Source: Flavobacterium sp. (lineage in GTDB: Bacteria; Bacteroidota; Bacteroidia; Flavobacteriales; Flavobacteriaceae). Taken from it: a stretch of 14,651 bases of DNA. This document shows positions 6,824 to 14,647 of the stretch, one piece after another. The position numbers were made by a program, and so were the translations under genes. The stretch is taken from positions 1 to 14,651 of the forward strand of contig JAGORP010000049.1 in NCBI GenBank assembly GCA_018062725.1, in the 5' to 3' direction. The notes beneath the pieces were generated by a model. It was not told the origin of the DNA and did no database searches. It worked only from the letters and a program-made list of their open reading frames with translations. Each line of letters opens with the position of its first letter. Positions within the stretch are counted from its first letter, which is position 1.

Positions 6824-9800
6824 TTATTCCATTTCTACATCAAAAAACTCAAAACGCTTGTTAAGGTTGTTAAAAGCCTCTTTTTCTTGATTATGGAATT
6901 CGGTGTCTTTGTAGAGACGTATTATTTCCAATAAACCTTTATAACGCATCAAATTGGTATAAATGTCGCTGGCAAAAAATTGTCTTTGTTCTGATGGTGG
7001 CAATTCACTATAATAACGAAGCTCGTCTTGGTATTTGATAGCTAATTGTTTTAATAATTTACGGGCTTTATCTTTTTCGCCTAATTTATAATAGCCTTCA
7101 GCAAAAGGATCTATCAAGCTGTAAAAGCCGTAATATTCTAATGGCATTTTGGTTAAGGCCAGTTCGATTATTTTTCGTGCCTTATCTGTTTTACCCTCGT
7201 TGATTAAATTGGTCATCAAACGCGCCATGTTGGTTCGGTAAGAGATACAGTTTTTACGGGTTTGTGGATCGTGATAAATTTTTGGACTATCACCATTGCC
7301 CCATTTCAGATTGGCGATGATGTTGTACATTTTGTCTGTGTCCATTCTTCCCATTTCAAAGCCATAGGCATCTTTCGGAAGCGGTGTTCTAATTGGAACT
7401 AATTTGTATATCAATCCGTCTAATTGCAGGAATTCTTTCATCCAAATGTAATCATCGTCTCCAAAAGCTCCAGGTGAAAAATAGATTGGACGTTTCCAGT
7501 TATTGTTTCTAACGATATCTAACATCATTAATCGGTTTTTGTATATCGCATCTCCTTTGATATCGACATCGATGTAAGGAACAATAGAATCGTTTAGTGT
7601 TGGATTTACCACTTTGTTAGCGATTACTACATTTTTATCTACCGGGATTCTAACTTTATTGGTTGGATAAAATTGAACGCTTTGTCCGTTTTTCAATTCA
7701 ATCAAAGTTCTTGGATCATCACTAGAAACAAAGTTCATAAACTCGTTGATGTCTAAACGTTCTTCGGTTCTTTGGTCGTGAACTAAATAATCGCGTTTAC
7801 CATCCACATAATCGTTATGTGTAAATGAAATTGGAATTGGATCAGAATCGTATGCTTTGGCTTTCATCGAATCGATATACCAGTCGGTCATTAATAAACT
7901 GGTGTTTACTATTCGAACATCTGTTCTGTATCCTTCCACTTCTTGTACATACCACAACGGGAAAGTGTCGTTATCACCAATTGTAAATAAAATAGCATTT
8001 TTTTCGCAAGAGTCCAAATAGGCTTTAGCGTCAGTCACTGCAGTGTATTTGTGAGAACGATCGTGGTCATCCCAGTTTTGAGAAGCCATTAATACTGGTG
8101 CGGCTAATAAACAGGCTCCAATTACAATTGGAGTAGCCACTTTGGGTTGAATGTATCTCTTGATGAAATCGTAAATGGCATACGTACCAATTCCTATCCA
8201 AAGGGCAAAAACATAAAAAGAACCTACGAGGGCGTAATCGCGTTCTCGTACTTCGAATGGACGTTCGTTTAAGTAGACTTTTAAGGCTAAACCTGTAAAT
8301 AAGAATAAGGTTAAGAGGACATAAAAACTTTTTAAATCGCGTTTGGCATGAAAGAAAAATCCGATCAATCCAATAATGAAGGGAAGGAAGTAATACGTAT
8401 TCCTACCCTTGTTGTTTTCCCAATCCGCCGGTAAGTTTTCTTGTTTGCTTAAACGAACGTTATCAATGAAAGAAATACCACTCAACCAGTTTCCGTCTTT
8501 TAAATCGTATTCTCCCTGGTTGTCGTTTTGTCTTCCAACGAAATTCCACATTAAATACCTCCAATACATATATCCGAATTGATATTCCAACATAAAAGAA
8601 AGATTATCACTCATTGTTGGTTTTTCAATATCTAGATAGTCACCATAATTTCTTAAAAATTTATCATAATCTTCAAAATCTAATTTTCCTGAATTATAAG
8701 CCGCTCTAAATTCTGAAACCACTTGTAACAATTCTTGTTCTTCATTGAATTCTTCTTTTACAGAAAATTCTAACGGGGCAATGAATTTCATATAATTTAC
8801 ATTGTGCTCACTACTCCATAAACGAGGTAAAATAGCTTTGTGATTGTCATCGGTATTCTGAACAGCATTTTTGAAGTTGTTTACAATAACATATTTTCCT
8901 GTTTTGTAATCACGCTCATAGTTTGGTTTTTCATCTAAATACGGATTGTTTTCGTCTAAACCAGAATATGTGTCGGTAAACTGAGGGCCGTAAAATAATT
9001 TTTGCTCTCCATATTGTTCACGATTGTAGTAGGCTAAAAGTTCACGTGCATCGGAAGGTTTATTTTCGTTAATTGGTGTATTGGCATTGGCACGAATTGG
9101 CAACATCATCCAAGTGGAAAATCCAATTAAAATAAACAAAACACATAACAGAATTGTATTGTAAAATACTTTTCCTTTTTCACGAGTGTATTTTAATCCG
9201 AAATAGAAAAAGGCAATCAATAAGATCACAACAAAAATAGTTCCGGAATTAAAAGGCAAGCCAATGCTGTTCACCATAAATACTTCGATAGCTCCGAAGA
9301 AAGTCATAGTCCAAGGTAAAAGTAATTTGAAAATGAATAACAAAACCGAAATGACCACCACATTCGCTACAAAGAAACTTTTAAGGGTTACTTTTTGATA
9401 GTGTTTGAAGTAATATAAAAATCCAATGGAAGGAATAGTTAATAATGCCATAAAGTGTACCCCAAATGACAATCCAACGACTAAAGCTATAATTAATAAC
9501 CATTTGTTTCCTCGGGTTGTATCCATGTCTTGTTCCCAACGAAGTCCTAGCCAAAATAATAAAGCAATTAATAACGTGGCCATTGCGTATACTTCTGCTT
9601 CTACGGCATTGAACCAAAAACTATCAGAAAACGTAAAGGCCATAGCGCCAACGAAAGCACTTCCTAAAATAGCAGTCAGATTGTTTTGATTTAACTCGGT
9701 GTAATTACCAACTATTTTACGCAATACAATTGTTGAAGACCAGAATAAAAACAAAATGGTGAAAGCACTTGAAAAAACAGACATCATGTTCACCATTAAA

Positions 9801-10027
9801 GCAATATTTTCATTTCCGATGGCAAACATCGAGAAGAAAGCACCCATCATTTGAAACAAAGGAGCTCCGGGTGGATGTCCTACTTCCAATTTGGCTGAGG
9901 TAGCAATATATTCACCACAATCCCAAAAACTCATGGTAGGTTCTACAGTAAGGGTGTAAACAATAAGAGCGATTAGAAAAGAAACCCATCCTAAAATGGT
10001 ATTCCACTTATTGAAGTTAAATGACAT
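6824..10027 (-). CDS. DUF2723 family large membrane protein (GT-C-like)
   Basis: A 1067-residue multi-pass membrane protein. The signature is TVEPTMSFWDCGEY (27-40) followed by HPPGAP (51-56), typical of DUF2723, a family related to the eukaryotic protein O-mannosyltransferase TMEM260 and to GT-C glycosyltransferases. Many hydrophobic segments fill the first third, with a second cluster in the middle around ERDYALVGSFYVFALW. A large soluble part carries GDNDTFPLWYVQEVEGYRTD. The C-terminus has a TPR-like helical repeat (DKARKIIELAL, DKARKLLKQLA). I infer sugar transfer to envelope proteins or glycans; donor and acceptor are unknown. The frame extends upstream to 10108, but M-S-F-N-F at 10027 matches where the family begins and follows a plausible -7 box. 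It may share a transcript with the deacetylase. Confidence 0.92.
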   Translation of the reverse strand: MSFNFNKWNTILGWVSFLIALIVYTLTVEPTMSFWDCGEYIATSAKLEVGHPPGAPLFQMMGAFFSMFAIGNENIALMVNMMSVFSSAFTILFLFWSSTIVLRKIVGNYTELNQNNLTAILGSAFVGAMAFTFSDSFWFNAVEAEVYAMATLLIALLFWLGLRWEQDMDTTRGNKWLLIIALVVGLSFGVHFMALLTIPSIGFLYYFKHYQKVTLKSFFVANVVVISVLLFIFKLLLPWTMTFFGAIEVFMVNSIGLPFNSGTIFVVILLIAFFYFGLKYTREKGKVFYNTILLCVLFILIGFSTWMMLPIRANANTPINENKPSDARELLAYYNREQYGEQKLFYGPQFTDTYSGLDENNPYLDEKPNYERDYKTGKYVIVNNFKNAVQNTDDNHKAILPRLWSSEHNVNYMKFIAPLEFSVKEEFNEEQELLQVVSEFRAAYNSGKLDFEDYDKFLRNYGDYLDIEKPTMSDNLSFMLEYQFGYMYWRYLMWNFVGRQNDNQGEYDLKDGNWLSGISFIDNVRLSKQENLPADWENNKGRNTYYFLPFIIGLIGFFFHAKRDLKSFYVLLTLFLFTGLALKVYLNERPFEVRERDYALVGSFYVFALWIGIGTYAIYDFIKRYIQPKVATPIVIGACLLAAPVLMASQNWDDHDRSHKYTAVTDAKAYLDSCEKNAILFTIGDNDTFPLWYVQEVEGYRTDVRIVNTSLLMTDWYIDSMKAKAYDSDPIPISFTHNDYVDGKRDYLVHDQRTEERLDINEFMNFVSSDDPRTLIELKNGQSVQFYPTNKVRIPVDKNVVIANKVVNPTLNDSIVPYIDVDIKGDAIYKNRLMMLDIVRNNNWKRPIYFSPGAFGDDDYIWMKEFLQLDGLIYKLVPIRTPLPKDAYGFEMGRMDTDKMYNIIANLKWGNGDSPKIYHDPQTRKNCISYRTNMARLMTNLINEGKTDKARKIIELALTKMPLEYYGFYSLIDPFAEGYYKLGEKDKARKLLKQLAIKYQDELRYYSELPPSEQRQFFASDIYTNLMRYKGLLEIIRLYKDTEFHNQEKEAFNNLNKRFEFFDVEME

Positions 10028-10057
10028 AGTATTAATTAGCGGTTTATTATAACAACA

Positions 10058-10065
10058 CAAAGAAA
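10058..10065 (-). promoter_or_regulatory. Possible -7 box of the DUF2723 gene
   Basis: The minus strand reads TTTCTTTG, one base off TAnnTTTG, 30 bases before the chosen ATG at 10027. It lies inside the longer open frame and so favours the shorter start. No clear -33 element is present. Confidence 0.35.
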
Positions 10066-10126
10066 CTATTTTTTTATCTAAAGAAAAGGTTAAAAATAAA
10101 ATTTTCAATTTTTTTTACAAAAAAAC

Positions 10127-10156
10127 TTGCAGAACTAAAAAATCGTAGTAAATTTG
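10127..10156 (+). promoter_or_regulatory. Promoter of tRNA-Gln
   Basis: TTG at 10127-10129 and TAAATTTG at 10149-10156 are separated by 19 bases, the standard Bacteroidota -33/-7 arrangement. Transcription should begin near 10161-10163. This is the best-formed promoter in the window. Confidence 0.8.
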
Positions 10157-10161
10157 CACTC

Positions 10162-10179
10162 GCATTAAGGAATTAATGC
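10162..10179 (+). other. Hairpin in the tRNA-Gln leader
   Basis: GCATTAA (10162-10168) pairs perfectly with TTAATGC (10173-10179) around a GGAA loop. It spans most of the predicted leader between the transcription start and the mature tRNA 5' end at 10188. It may help processing of the precursor or protect its 5' end; this is inference. Confidence 0.5.
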
Positions 10180-10187
10180 AGGTATAA

Positions 10188-10258
10188 TGGTCTATGGTGT
10201 AATGGTAACACAACTGTTTTTGGTGCAGTCTTTCTAGGTTCGAGTCCTAGTAGACCAA
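10188..10258 (+). tRNA. tRNA-Gln (anticodon UUG)
   Basis: A 71-base cloverleaf. The acceptor stem is TGGTCTA with TAGACCA, followed by discriminator A. The D arm is GTG...CAC. The anticodon stem ACTGT/GCAGT, closed by a T-G pair, holds loop TTTTGGT and so anticodon TTG, reading CAA and CAG. The T arm is CTAGG-TTCGAGT-CCTAG. The CCA end is not encoded. It stands alone between its own promoter and terminator. Confidence 0.96.
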
Positions 10259-10259
10259 C

Positions 10260-10290
10260 AAAAAAGCTCTCAGAAATGAGAGCTTTTTTT
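10260..10290. terminator. Bidirectional rho-independent terminator after tRNA-Gln
   Basis: AGCTCTCA (10265-10272) pairs with TGAGAGCT (10277-10284) around a GAAA loop. It is flanked by an A-run on the left and T-runs on the right, so it can end transcription from both sides: tRNA-Gln on the plus strand and the small membrane protein gene on the minus strand. Confidence 0.93.
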
Positions 10291-10303
10291 GTTTTAGATT
10301 GTT

Positions 10304-10765
10304 TTATTTTTCAGTAGCATCAAAAATTTCAATGTCAAAGATTTTTTTTATTCTATTGGCAATTTCAAAAGCTTCTTCTTTTTTATCCGTTTTGTAAAAA
10401 GTCAAGTGTTTATTTCGATTATAAAAAGCGTTTACCAAAATTACATCGTTTGAAAAGGTGGTTGTTGCAGAGGCTACATTGATGGTTTGATTTTCTTTAG
10501 TTTTAAAAACAGATACATATTCAAATTCAGGACAAGGTTGCCACTTTCCAAATTTTAATCCAAATATGGACTTTATATTCCGAAATGTTTTACTGTCCAA
10601 ATTTATTTCACATCCATCTATTGCGACAATATTAAATCCAAATACAAGGAAAACTAAGAAGAAAAATAAGCTGTTGAAAAAAACGAGAAATGCCAAAATG
10701 ATTAACGCAATTCCAAAAAACTTTTTAGCAGTTGAAGAATTTTTTAAATAAGTGATTGTATTCAT
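10304..10765 (-). CDS. Uncharacterised small membrane protein
   Basis: I do not recognise a named function. The 153-residue protein has a basic N-terminus, then one long hydrophobic region at about residues 16-49 (FGIALIILAFLVFF and FLVFLVFGFNIVAI) that could form one or two membrane helices. A soluble part of about 100 residues follows, rich in beta-strand-like alternation (FEYVSVFKT, HLTFYKTD) and ending in a charged helix, EEAFEIANRIKKIF. The layout recalls small membrane proteins with a PH-like domain, but that is only a guess. It starts 6 bases after the fbp stop on the same strand, so the two are very likely co-transcribed, and it ends at the shared bidirectional terminator. Confidence 0.85.
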   Translation of the reverse strand: MNTITYLKNSSTAKKFFGIALIILAFLVFFNSLFFFLVFLVFGFNIVAIDGCEINLDSKTFRNIKSIFGLKFGKWQPCPEFEYVSVFKTKENQTINVASATTTFSNDVILVNAFYNRNKHLTFYKTDKKEEAFEIANRIKKIFDIEIFDATEK

Positions 10766-10771
10766 GATTTT

Positions 10772-11779
10772 TTACCTGCTCTTTTTCATAAATTCTTCCG
10801 CCTTTTCTACCATGTTGGAGCTTCCGCAAAAGAAAGGTACCCTTTGGTGTAATTCCGTGGGTTGAATTTCCATGATGCGATTGTAGCCATCTGAGGCTTT
10901 TCCACCAGCTTGTTCTGCAATAAATGCCATTGGATTGCATTCGTATAGCAAACGTAGCTTTCCTTTTGGTGCTTTAGAGCTTGTAGGGTAAATGTAAATT
11001 CCACCTTTAATCATGTTTCGATGAAAATCGGAAACCAAACTTCCAATATAACGCGAGGTATAAGGGCGATCGCCTTCTTCCGATTGGCAATATTTCAAAT
11101 AATCTTTCACGCCTTGTGGGAAATGAATGTAGTTCCCTTCGTTTATGGAATATATTTTACCGTCTTTGGAGTATTGCATGTTAGGATGCGATAAATAAAA
11201 GGTTCCAATCGCTGGATTTAAAGTAAATCCGTTTACACCGTGTCCTGTGGTATATACTAACATGGTTGAGGTGCCATAAATTACATACCCTGCGGCCACT
11301 TGATTGATTCCTGGTTGTAAAAAATCTTCTAAAGTTACTGGCGTTCCAACAGGAGTTACTCTTCTAAAAACAGAGAAAATGGTTCCTACGGAAACATTGA
11401 CATCAATGTTGGAAGAACCATCTAAAGGATCCATTAAAACGACATATTTGTTGTTGTGACTGTTATCGGAACCTGCTACGGTAATAAAATCGTCGTTCTC
11501 TTCCGAAGCAATTCCGCAAACAATTTCGCGATTAATTAACGTTTGAATAAAAACCTCATTGGCATAGACATCCAATTTTTGTTGGTCTTCTCCTTGTATG
11601 TTTTGGTCACCAGCAGCTCCTACGATATCTACCAGTCCTGCTTTGTTTACTTTGTAGTTTACGACTTTTGCCGCCAGTCGAATAGAGTTGATGATTCTTG
11701 ATAATTCCCCCGATGAGTATTGAAAATCACTTTGTTTTTCAATGATAAATTCCCCTAAGGTTTTGTTGCGTTCTTCCAT
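10772..11779 (-). CDS. fbp: Fructose-1,6-bisphosphatase, class I
   Basis: Hydrolyses fructose 1,6-bisphosphate to fructose 6-phosphate and phosphate, the committed step of gluconeogenesis; cytoplasmic and Mg-dependent. From the ATG at 11777-11779 it is 335 residues, the usual class I length. Motifs are complete: the metal site E93-E94 in IASEENDD, the signature D117-PLDGSS123 followed by [30 protein letters not shown] (243-260), the phosphate-site region GGIYIYP, and [17 protein letters not shown] (274-290). The frame stays open upstream to 11962, but those residues are unlike the family and overlap the promoter of the divergent protease gene. A weak AATCTTTG box on the minus strand at 11806-11813 would fit the shorter start. 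First gene of a probable two-gene operon. Confidence 0.96.
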   Translation of the reverse strand: MEERNKTLGEFIIEKQSDFQYSSGELSRIINSIRLAAKVVNYKVNKAGLVDIVGAAGDQNIQGEDQQKLDVYANEVFIQTLINREIVCGIASEENDDFITVAGSDNSHNNKYVVLMDPLDGSSNIDVNVSVGTIFSVFRRVTPVGTPVTLEDFLQPGINQVAAGYVIYGTSTMLVYTTGHGVNGFTLNPAIGTFYLSHPNMQYSKDGKIYSINEGNYIHFPQGVKDYLKYCQSEEGDRPYTSRYIGSLVSDFHRNMIKGGIYIYPTSSKAPKGKLRLLYECNPMAFIAEQAGGKASDGYNRIMEIQPTELHQRVPFFCGSSNMVEKAEEFMKKSR

Positions 11780-11937
11780 TTTGAAATCAATGTAGTTATG
11801 TGCTACAAAGATTATCATTTTATTTTGAAAAATGAATAGATTCGTGACGAGAGTTTTCTCATTTGAAAAGTATTTGTAACAAAAATGACAAATATGTTTA
11901 TTTTTAAAAATCGAAGAAAAATCATTCAAACTTATTT

Positions 11938-11945
11938 TATCTTTG
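11938..11945 (+). promoter_or_regulatory. -7 box of the M48 protease operon
   Basis: TATCTTTG is a full match to TAnnTTTG, 20 bases before the ATG at 11966. No clear -33 TTG is seen. The box supports the shorter start that begins with a signal peptide. Confidence 0.55.
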
Positions 11946-11965
11946 TTAGTATTAAAATACATGTC

Positions 11966-12787
11966 ATGAAAAAAATATTGGTGATTATCGCAGTTGTTGC
12001 TTTTGGTGGAGTTTCAAATTTGAATGCGCAGATTAATTTAGGCGAAAAAGCATTAGGAGCCTTACAAAAAGGAGTAGCCGGTTTTACATTTAGTGATGAA
12101 GATGCGGCTAATTTATCGAAAGAAGCGGTAGCGAAAATGGATAAAGAAAATCCAGTTGCGGGGCCAAAAGATGCTTATACCGTTCGATTAAACAAACTTT
12201 TTGGAAAGCATAAAAACGAAGGTGGACTAACCTTAAATTACAAAGTGTACAAAGTAAAAGACGTGAATGCTTTTGCTACTGCCGATGGAAGTGTTCGTGT
12301 GTTTTCAGGATTGATGGATATCATGGATGATAACGAACTTTTAGCAGTAATTGGTCACGAAGTAGGGCATGTTATCAATCATGATTCCAGAGATGCCGTT
12401 AAAGCAGCTTATAAGAAAGAAGCACTCATAGATGCTGTTGGTTCACAATCTGATAAAATTGCTGCCATTACCGATGGACAAATCGGAAATATTGGAAAAG
12501 CATTATTAAATAACAGTCATAGTCGACAACAAGAATCGGAAGCCGATATGTATTCGTATGAATTCATGAAACGCAATAAATACAATGTGAACGCCGTAGA
12601 ATCGGCTTTTACCATTTTAGCCAAACAAAGCGAAGGAACTCAATCGAATTTTATCACTAAAATGATGAGTTCTCACCCAGAACCAAAAGAAAGAGCGCAA
12701 TTAGCAAAGGAAAGAGCAATTGCCGACGGTTTATACAAACCTTATGTAAAAGCGGTTAAAAAAACGACTGTTAAAAAGAAAAAATAA
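11966..12787 (+). CDS. Secreted M48 family zinc metalloprotease
   Basis: A 273-residue exported peptidase, probably periplasmic, related to BepA/LoiP-type envelope quality-control proteases. The N-terminus [15 protein letters not shown]...NLNAQ is a signal peptide, likely cut just before Q22. Zinc ligands are H131 and H135 in HEVGH, plus E190 in the ExxAD motif QESEAD; E132 is the catalytic base. A conserved [10 protein letters not shown] stretch (235-244) lies near the end, followed by a Lys-rich tail (KKTTVKKKK). It has no TPR domain, unlike BepA, so it is the minimal form. The frame is open from 11885, but only the 11966 start gives a signal peptide and fits the promoter. The acetyltransferase gene follows after 6 bases, suggesting one transcript. 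Confidence 0.94.
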   Translation: MKKILVIIAVVAFGGVSNLNAQINLGEKALGALQKGVAGFTFSDEDAANLSKEAVAKMDKENPVAGPKDAYTVRLNKLFGKHKNEGGLTLNYKVYKVKDVNAFATADGSVRVFSGLMDIMDDNELLAVIGHEVGHVINHDSRDAVKAAYKKEALIDAVGSQSDKIAAITDGQIGNIGKALLNNSHSRQQESEADMYSYEFMKRNKYNVNAVESAFTILAKQSEGTQSNFITKMMSSHPEPKERAQLAKERAIADGLYKPYVKAVKKTTVKKKK

Positions 12788-12793
12788 GCCAAA

Positions 12794-13267
12794 ATGATTA
12801 TACGAAGAGGAACACCAAACGATATGAAATCGGTTTTAGATTTGATCATCGAATTGGCTATTTATGAAAAAGAACCCGACGCCGTAGTGGTAACGGAAGC
12901 CGATTTGATTCGGGACGGTTTTGGAGAAAAACCATTGTTTCACACCTTTGTGGCAGAAGTTTCTGGAGAAATTATAGGAATGGCGTTGTACTATTATCGT
13001 TATTCGACTTGGAAAGGAAAAACAATTCATCTTGAAGATTTAATCGTAAACGAAAAAAGCCGCGGAACTGGGGCTGGATTTGCCTTGTATAAAGAAATAA
13101 TGAAGCAAGGAAAACTAGATAAGGTTCGACGAATTGAATGGAATGTGTTGGATTGGAATACGCCTGCCATCGATTTCTATGAAAAATCAGGCGCAAAAAT
13201 ATTGTCCGATTGGCGCGTAGCACATATGGACGAACAAGGGATAAATGAGTTTTTAAATAAATTATAA
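12794..13267 (+). CDS. GNAT N-acetyltransferase, SSAT-like
   Basis: A 157-residue acetyl-CoA-dependent acetyltransferase. It resembles the diamine/spermidine or thialysine N-acetyltransferase group along its length: LIIELAIYEKEPDAVVVTEADLIRDGFGE (17-45), the YYYRYSTWKGK segment, HLEDLIV with E81, the acetyl-CoA loop RGTGAG (90-95), and WNTPAIDFYEKSGA (121-134) with Y129. E81 and Y129 align with the catalytic Glu and Tyr of human SSAT as I remember them. Polyamine or a thialysine-like amine is the likely substrate, but this is by family only. It sits 6 bases after the M48 protease gene; the two have no obvious shared function. Confidence 0.92.
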   Translation: MIIRRGTPNDMKSVLDLIIELAIYEKEPDAVVVTEADLIRDGFGEKPLFHTFVAEVSGEIIGMALYYYRYSTWKGKTIHLEDLIVNEKSRGTGAGFALYKEIMKQGKLDKVRRIEWNVLDWNTPAIDFYEKSGAKILSDWRVAHMDEQGINEFLNKL

Positions 13268-13277
13268 CAAATACAAC

Positions 13278-13353
13278 TTGTCACTCCGAGCAAAGTCGAG
13301 GAGTCTCATCATCATGAGAGTTCACTTCCTATACATCGGAATCTAAATGACAA
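13278..13353. repeat. Palindromic dispersed-repeat-like element
   Basis: The segment runs from TTGTCACTCCGAG to TCGGAATCTAAATGACAA, so its ends are imperfect inverted repeats (TTGTCA...TCCGA against TCGGA...TGACAA). A nested hairpin, TCTCAT-CATC-ATGAGA, sits in the middle. The left half strongly resembles the GTCATTCCGAGCGAAGTCGAGGAATCT-like repeats I know from spacers in Bacteroidota genomes. It fills most of the gap between the acetyltransferase and kinase genes. There is only one copy in this window. Confidence 0.65.
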
Positions 13354-13369
13354 TTTCAAAAGTAAGAAA

Positions 13370-14623
13370 ATGAGAATTTTTAAATTTGGTGGTGCTTCTG
13401 TAAAAGACGCCGATGGGGTAAAAAATGTTTTTGACGTATTGCAAAAAGTAGGATACGAAGAAGTGTTGTTAATTGTTTCGGCAATGGGAAAAACAACTAA
13501 TGCTTTGGAAGTTGTTATTAAAAATTACTTTGATAAATCACCCGATCTAAATGCTTCTATTCAAGAAGTTAAAAAATACCACAACCAAATTTTATTAGAT
13601 TTATTCGAAGACGAAAATCATGATGTTTTTTATGATGTAAATGAACATTTTGCCGATTTCGAATATTTTATCAGAAGTAATAAATCACCCAATTATAACT
13701 TCGTATACGATCAAATTGTGAGTTATGGTGAGATTTTTTCTACCACTATTTTATCGCATTACATGAATTACCGTGGCATTCAATCGCAATGGATAGATGT
13801 TCGCAACTATATTAAAACCGACAATACGTACCGTGATGCCAATGTGAATTGGGAAGTGACCCAAAAAGCGATTGGTAAAATTGCCAAGAAAAAACAGCTT
13901 TTTGTTACACAAGGTTTCGTAGGTTCGGATGAAAATGGATTTACAACCACTTTGGGTCGTGAGGGTTCCGATTATACTGCGGCTATTTTTGCCTATTGCT
14001 TGAATGCCGAAAGTGTAACGATTTGGAAAGACGTTCCGGGCGTGATGAATGCCGATCCGCGTTATTTTGAAAACGCAACTTTGTTAAATCAAATTTCGTA
14101 TCGCGAAGCGATTGAATTGGCTTTTTATGGTGCCAGTGTGATCCATCCAAAAACCTTACAGCCTTTACAAAAAAAGGAAATCCCGTTGTTCGTAAAATCG
14201 TTTATCAATCCGCTTTTAGCAGGGACTAGCGTTGCGAAAGGAGCCGATTTAGAACCGAAATTGCCTTGTTTTATTGTCAAGAAAAACCAATTATTATTGT
14301 CGTTGTCTTCTATCGATTTTTCTTTTATTATGGAAGAAAATATCAGTGAGATTTTTGCCTTACTACATCAGTTTAAAATTAAAGTGAGTTTGATTCAAAA
14401 CTCAGCGATTAGTTTTTCGGTTTGTGTAGAAGATAAATTCAATAATTTTCAGGAATTGGTCAAAATATTGTCTAAAAAATTCAAAGTATCGTATAACGAA
14501 AACGTTTCGCTATACACCGTGAGACATTTCGACGAAAAAGCGATGATAATGGTCGAAAAAAACAAAACGGTTTTATTGCGTCAAATGAGTAGAGAAACCT
14601 TACAAGTGGTGACTAAAGAGTAG
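13370..14623 (+). CDS. Aspartate kinase (monofunctional)
   Basis: Phosphorylates aspartate to aspartyl phosphate, the first step toward lysine, threonine, methionine and diaminopimelate. The 417-residue protein shows KFGGASV (5-11), SYGE (118-121), TQGFVGSDENG (180-190), TLGREGSDYTA (194-204), KDVPGVMNADPR (220-231) and GASVIHPKT (254-262), a full kinase domain. The remaining ~120 residues fit two ACT domains, but the first (around 308-355) lacks the usual Gly-rich inhibitor-binding look, so feedback control may be unusual. No homoserine dehydrogenase is fused. No clear promoter lies between the repeat and the ATG, so read-through from the protease-acetyltransferase operon is possible. Whether this is the main or an accessory aspartate kinase cannot be told here. 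Confidence 0.95.
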   Translation: MRIFKFGGASVKDADGVKNVFDVLQKVGYEEVLLIVSAMGKTTNALEVVIKNYFDKSPDLNASIQEVKKYHNQILLDLFEDENHDVFYDVNEHFADFEYFIRSNKSPNYNFVYDQIVSYGEIFSTTILSHYMNYRGIQSQWIDVRNYIKTDNTYRDANVNWEVTQKAIGKIAKKKQLFVTQGFVGSDENGFTTTLGREGSDYTAAIFAYCLNAESVTIWKDVPGVMNADPRYFENATLLNQISYREAIELAFYGASVIHPKTLQPLQKKEIPLFVKSFINPLLAGTSVAKGADLEPKLPCFIVKKNQLLLSLSSIDFSFIMEENISEIFALLHQFKIKVSLIQNSAISFSVCVEDKFNNFQELVKILSKKFKVSYNENVSLYTVRHFDEKAMIMVEKNKTVLLRQMSRETLQVVTKE

Positions 14624-14639
14624 TTTTTAAATTATACAC

Positions 14640-14647
14640 TACATTTG
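14640..14647 (+). promoter_or_regulatory. -7 box for a gene beyond the right edge
   Basis: TACATTTG is a full match to TAnnTTTG, located 17 bases after the kinase stop codon. It probably serves a plus-strand gene starting just outside the window. The -33 element is not clear. Confidence 0.45.

Noticed and set aside
9381..9689. Short open frames on both strands within the DUF2723 gene
   Set aside because: Both are other-frame shadows of a long, well-conserved coding region and show no domain of their own.
10028..10108. Longer start for the DUF2723 protein
   Set aside because: The extra 27 residues are unlike the family, overlap the likely promoter and precede a good start at 10027.
11780..11962. 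N-terminal extension of fructose-1,6-bisphosphatase
   Set aside because: The 61 extra residues do not fit class I enzymes and run through the divergent promoter region of the protease gene.
11885..11965. Longer start for the M48 protease
   Set aside because: It would bury the signal peptide behind 27 basic and aromatic residues and begin upstream of the TATCTTTG promoter box.
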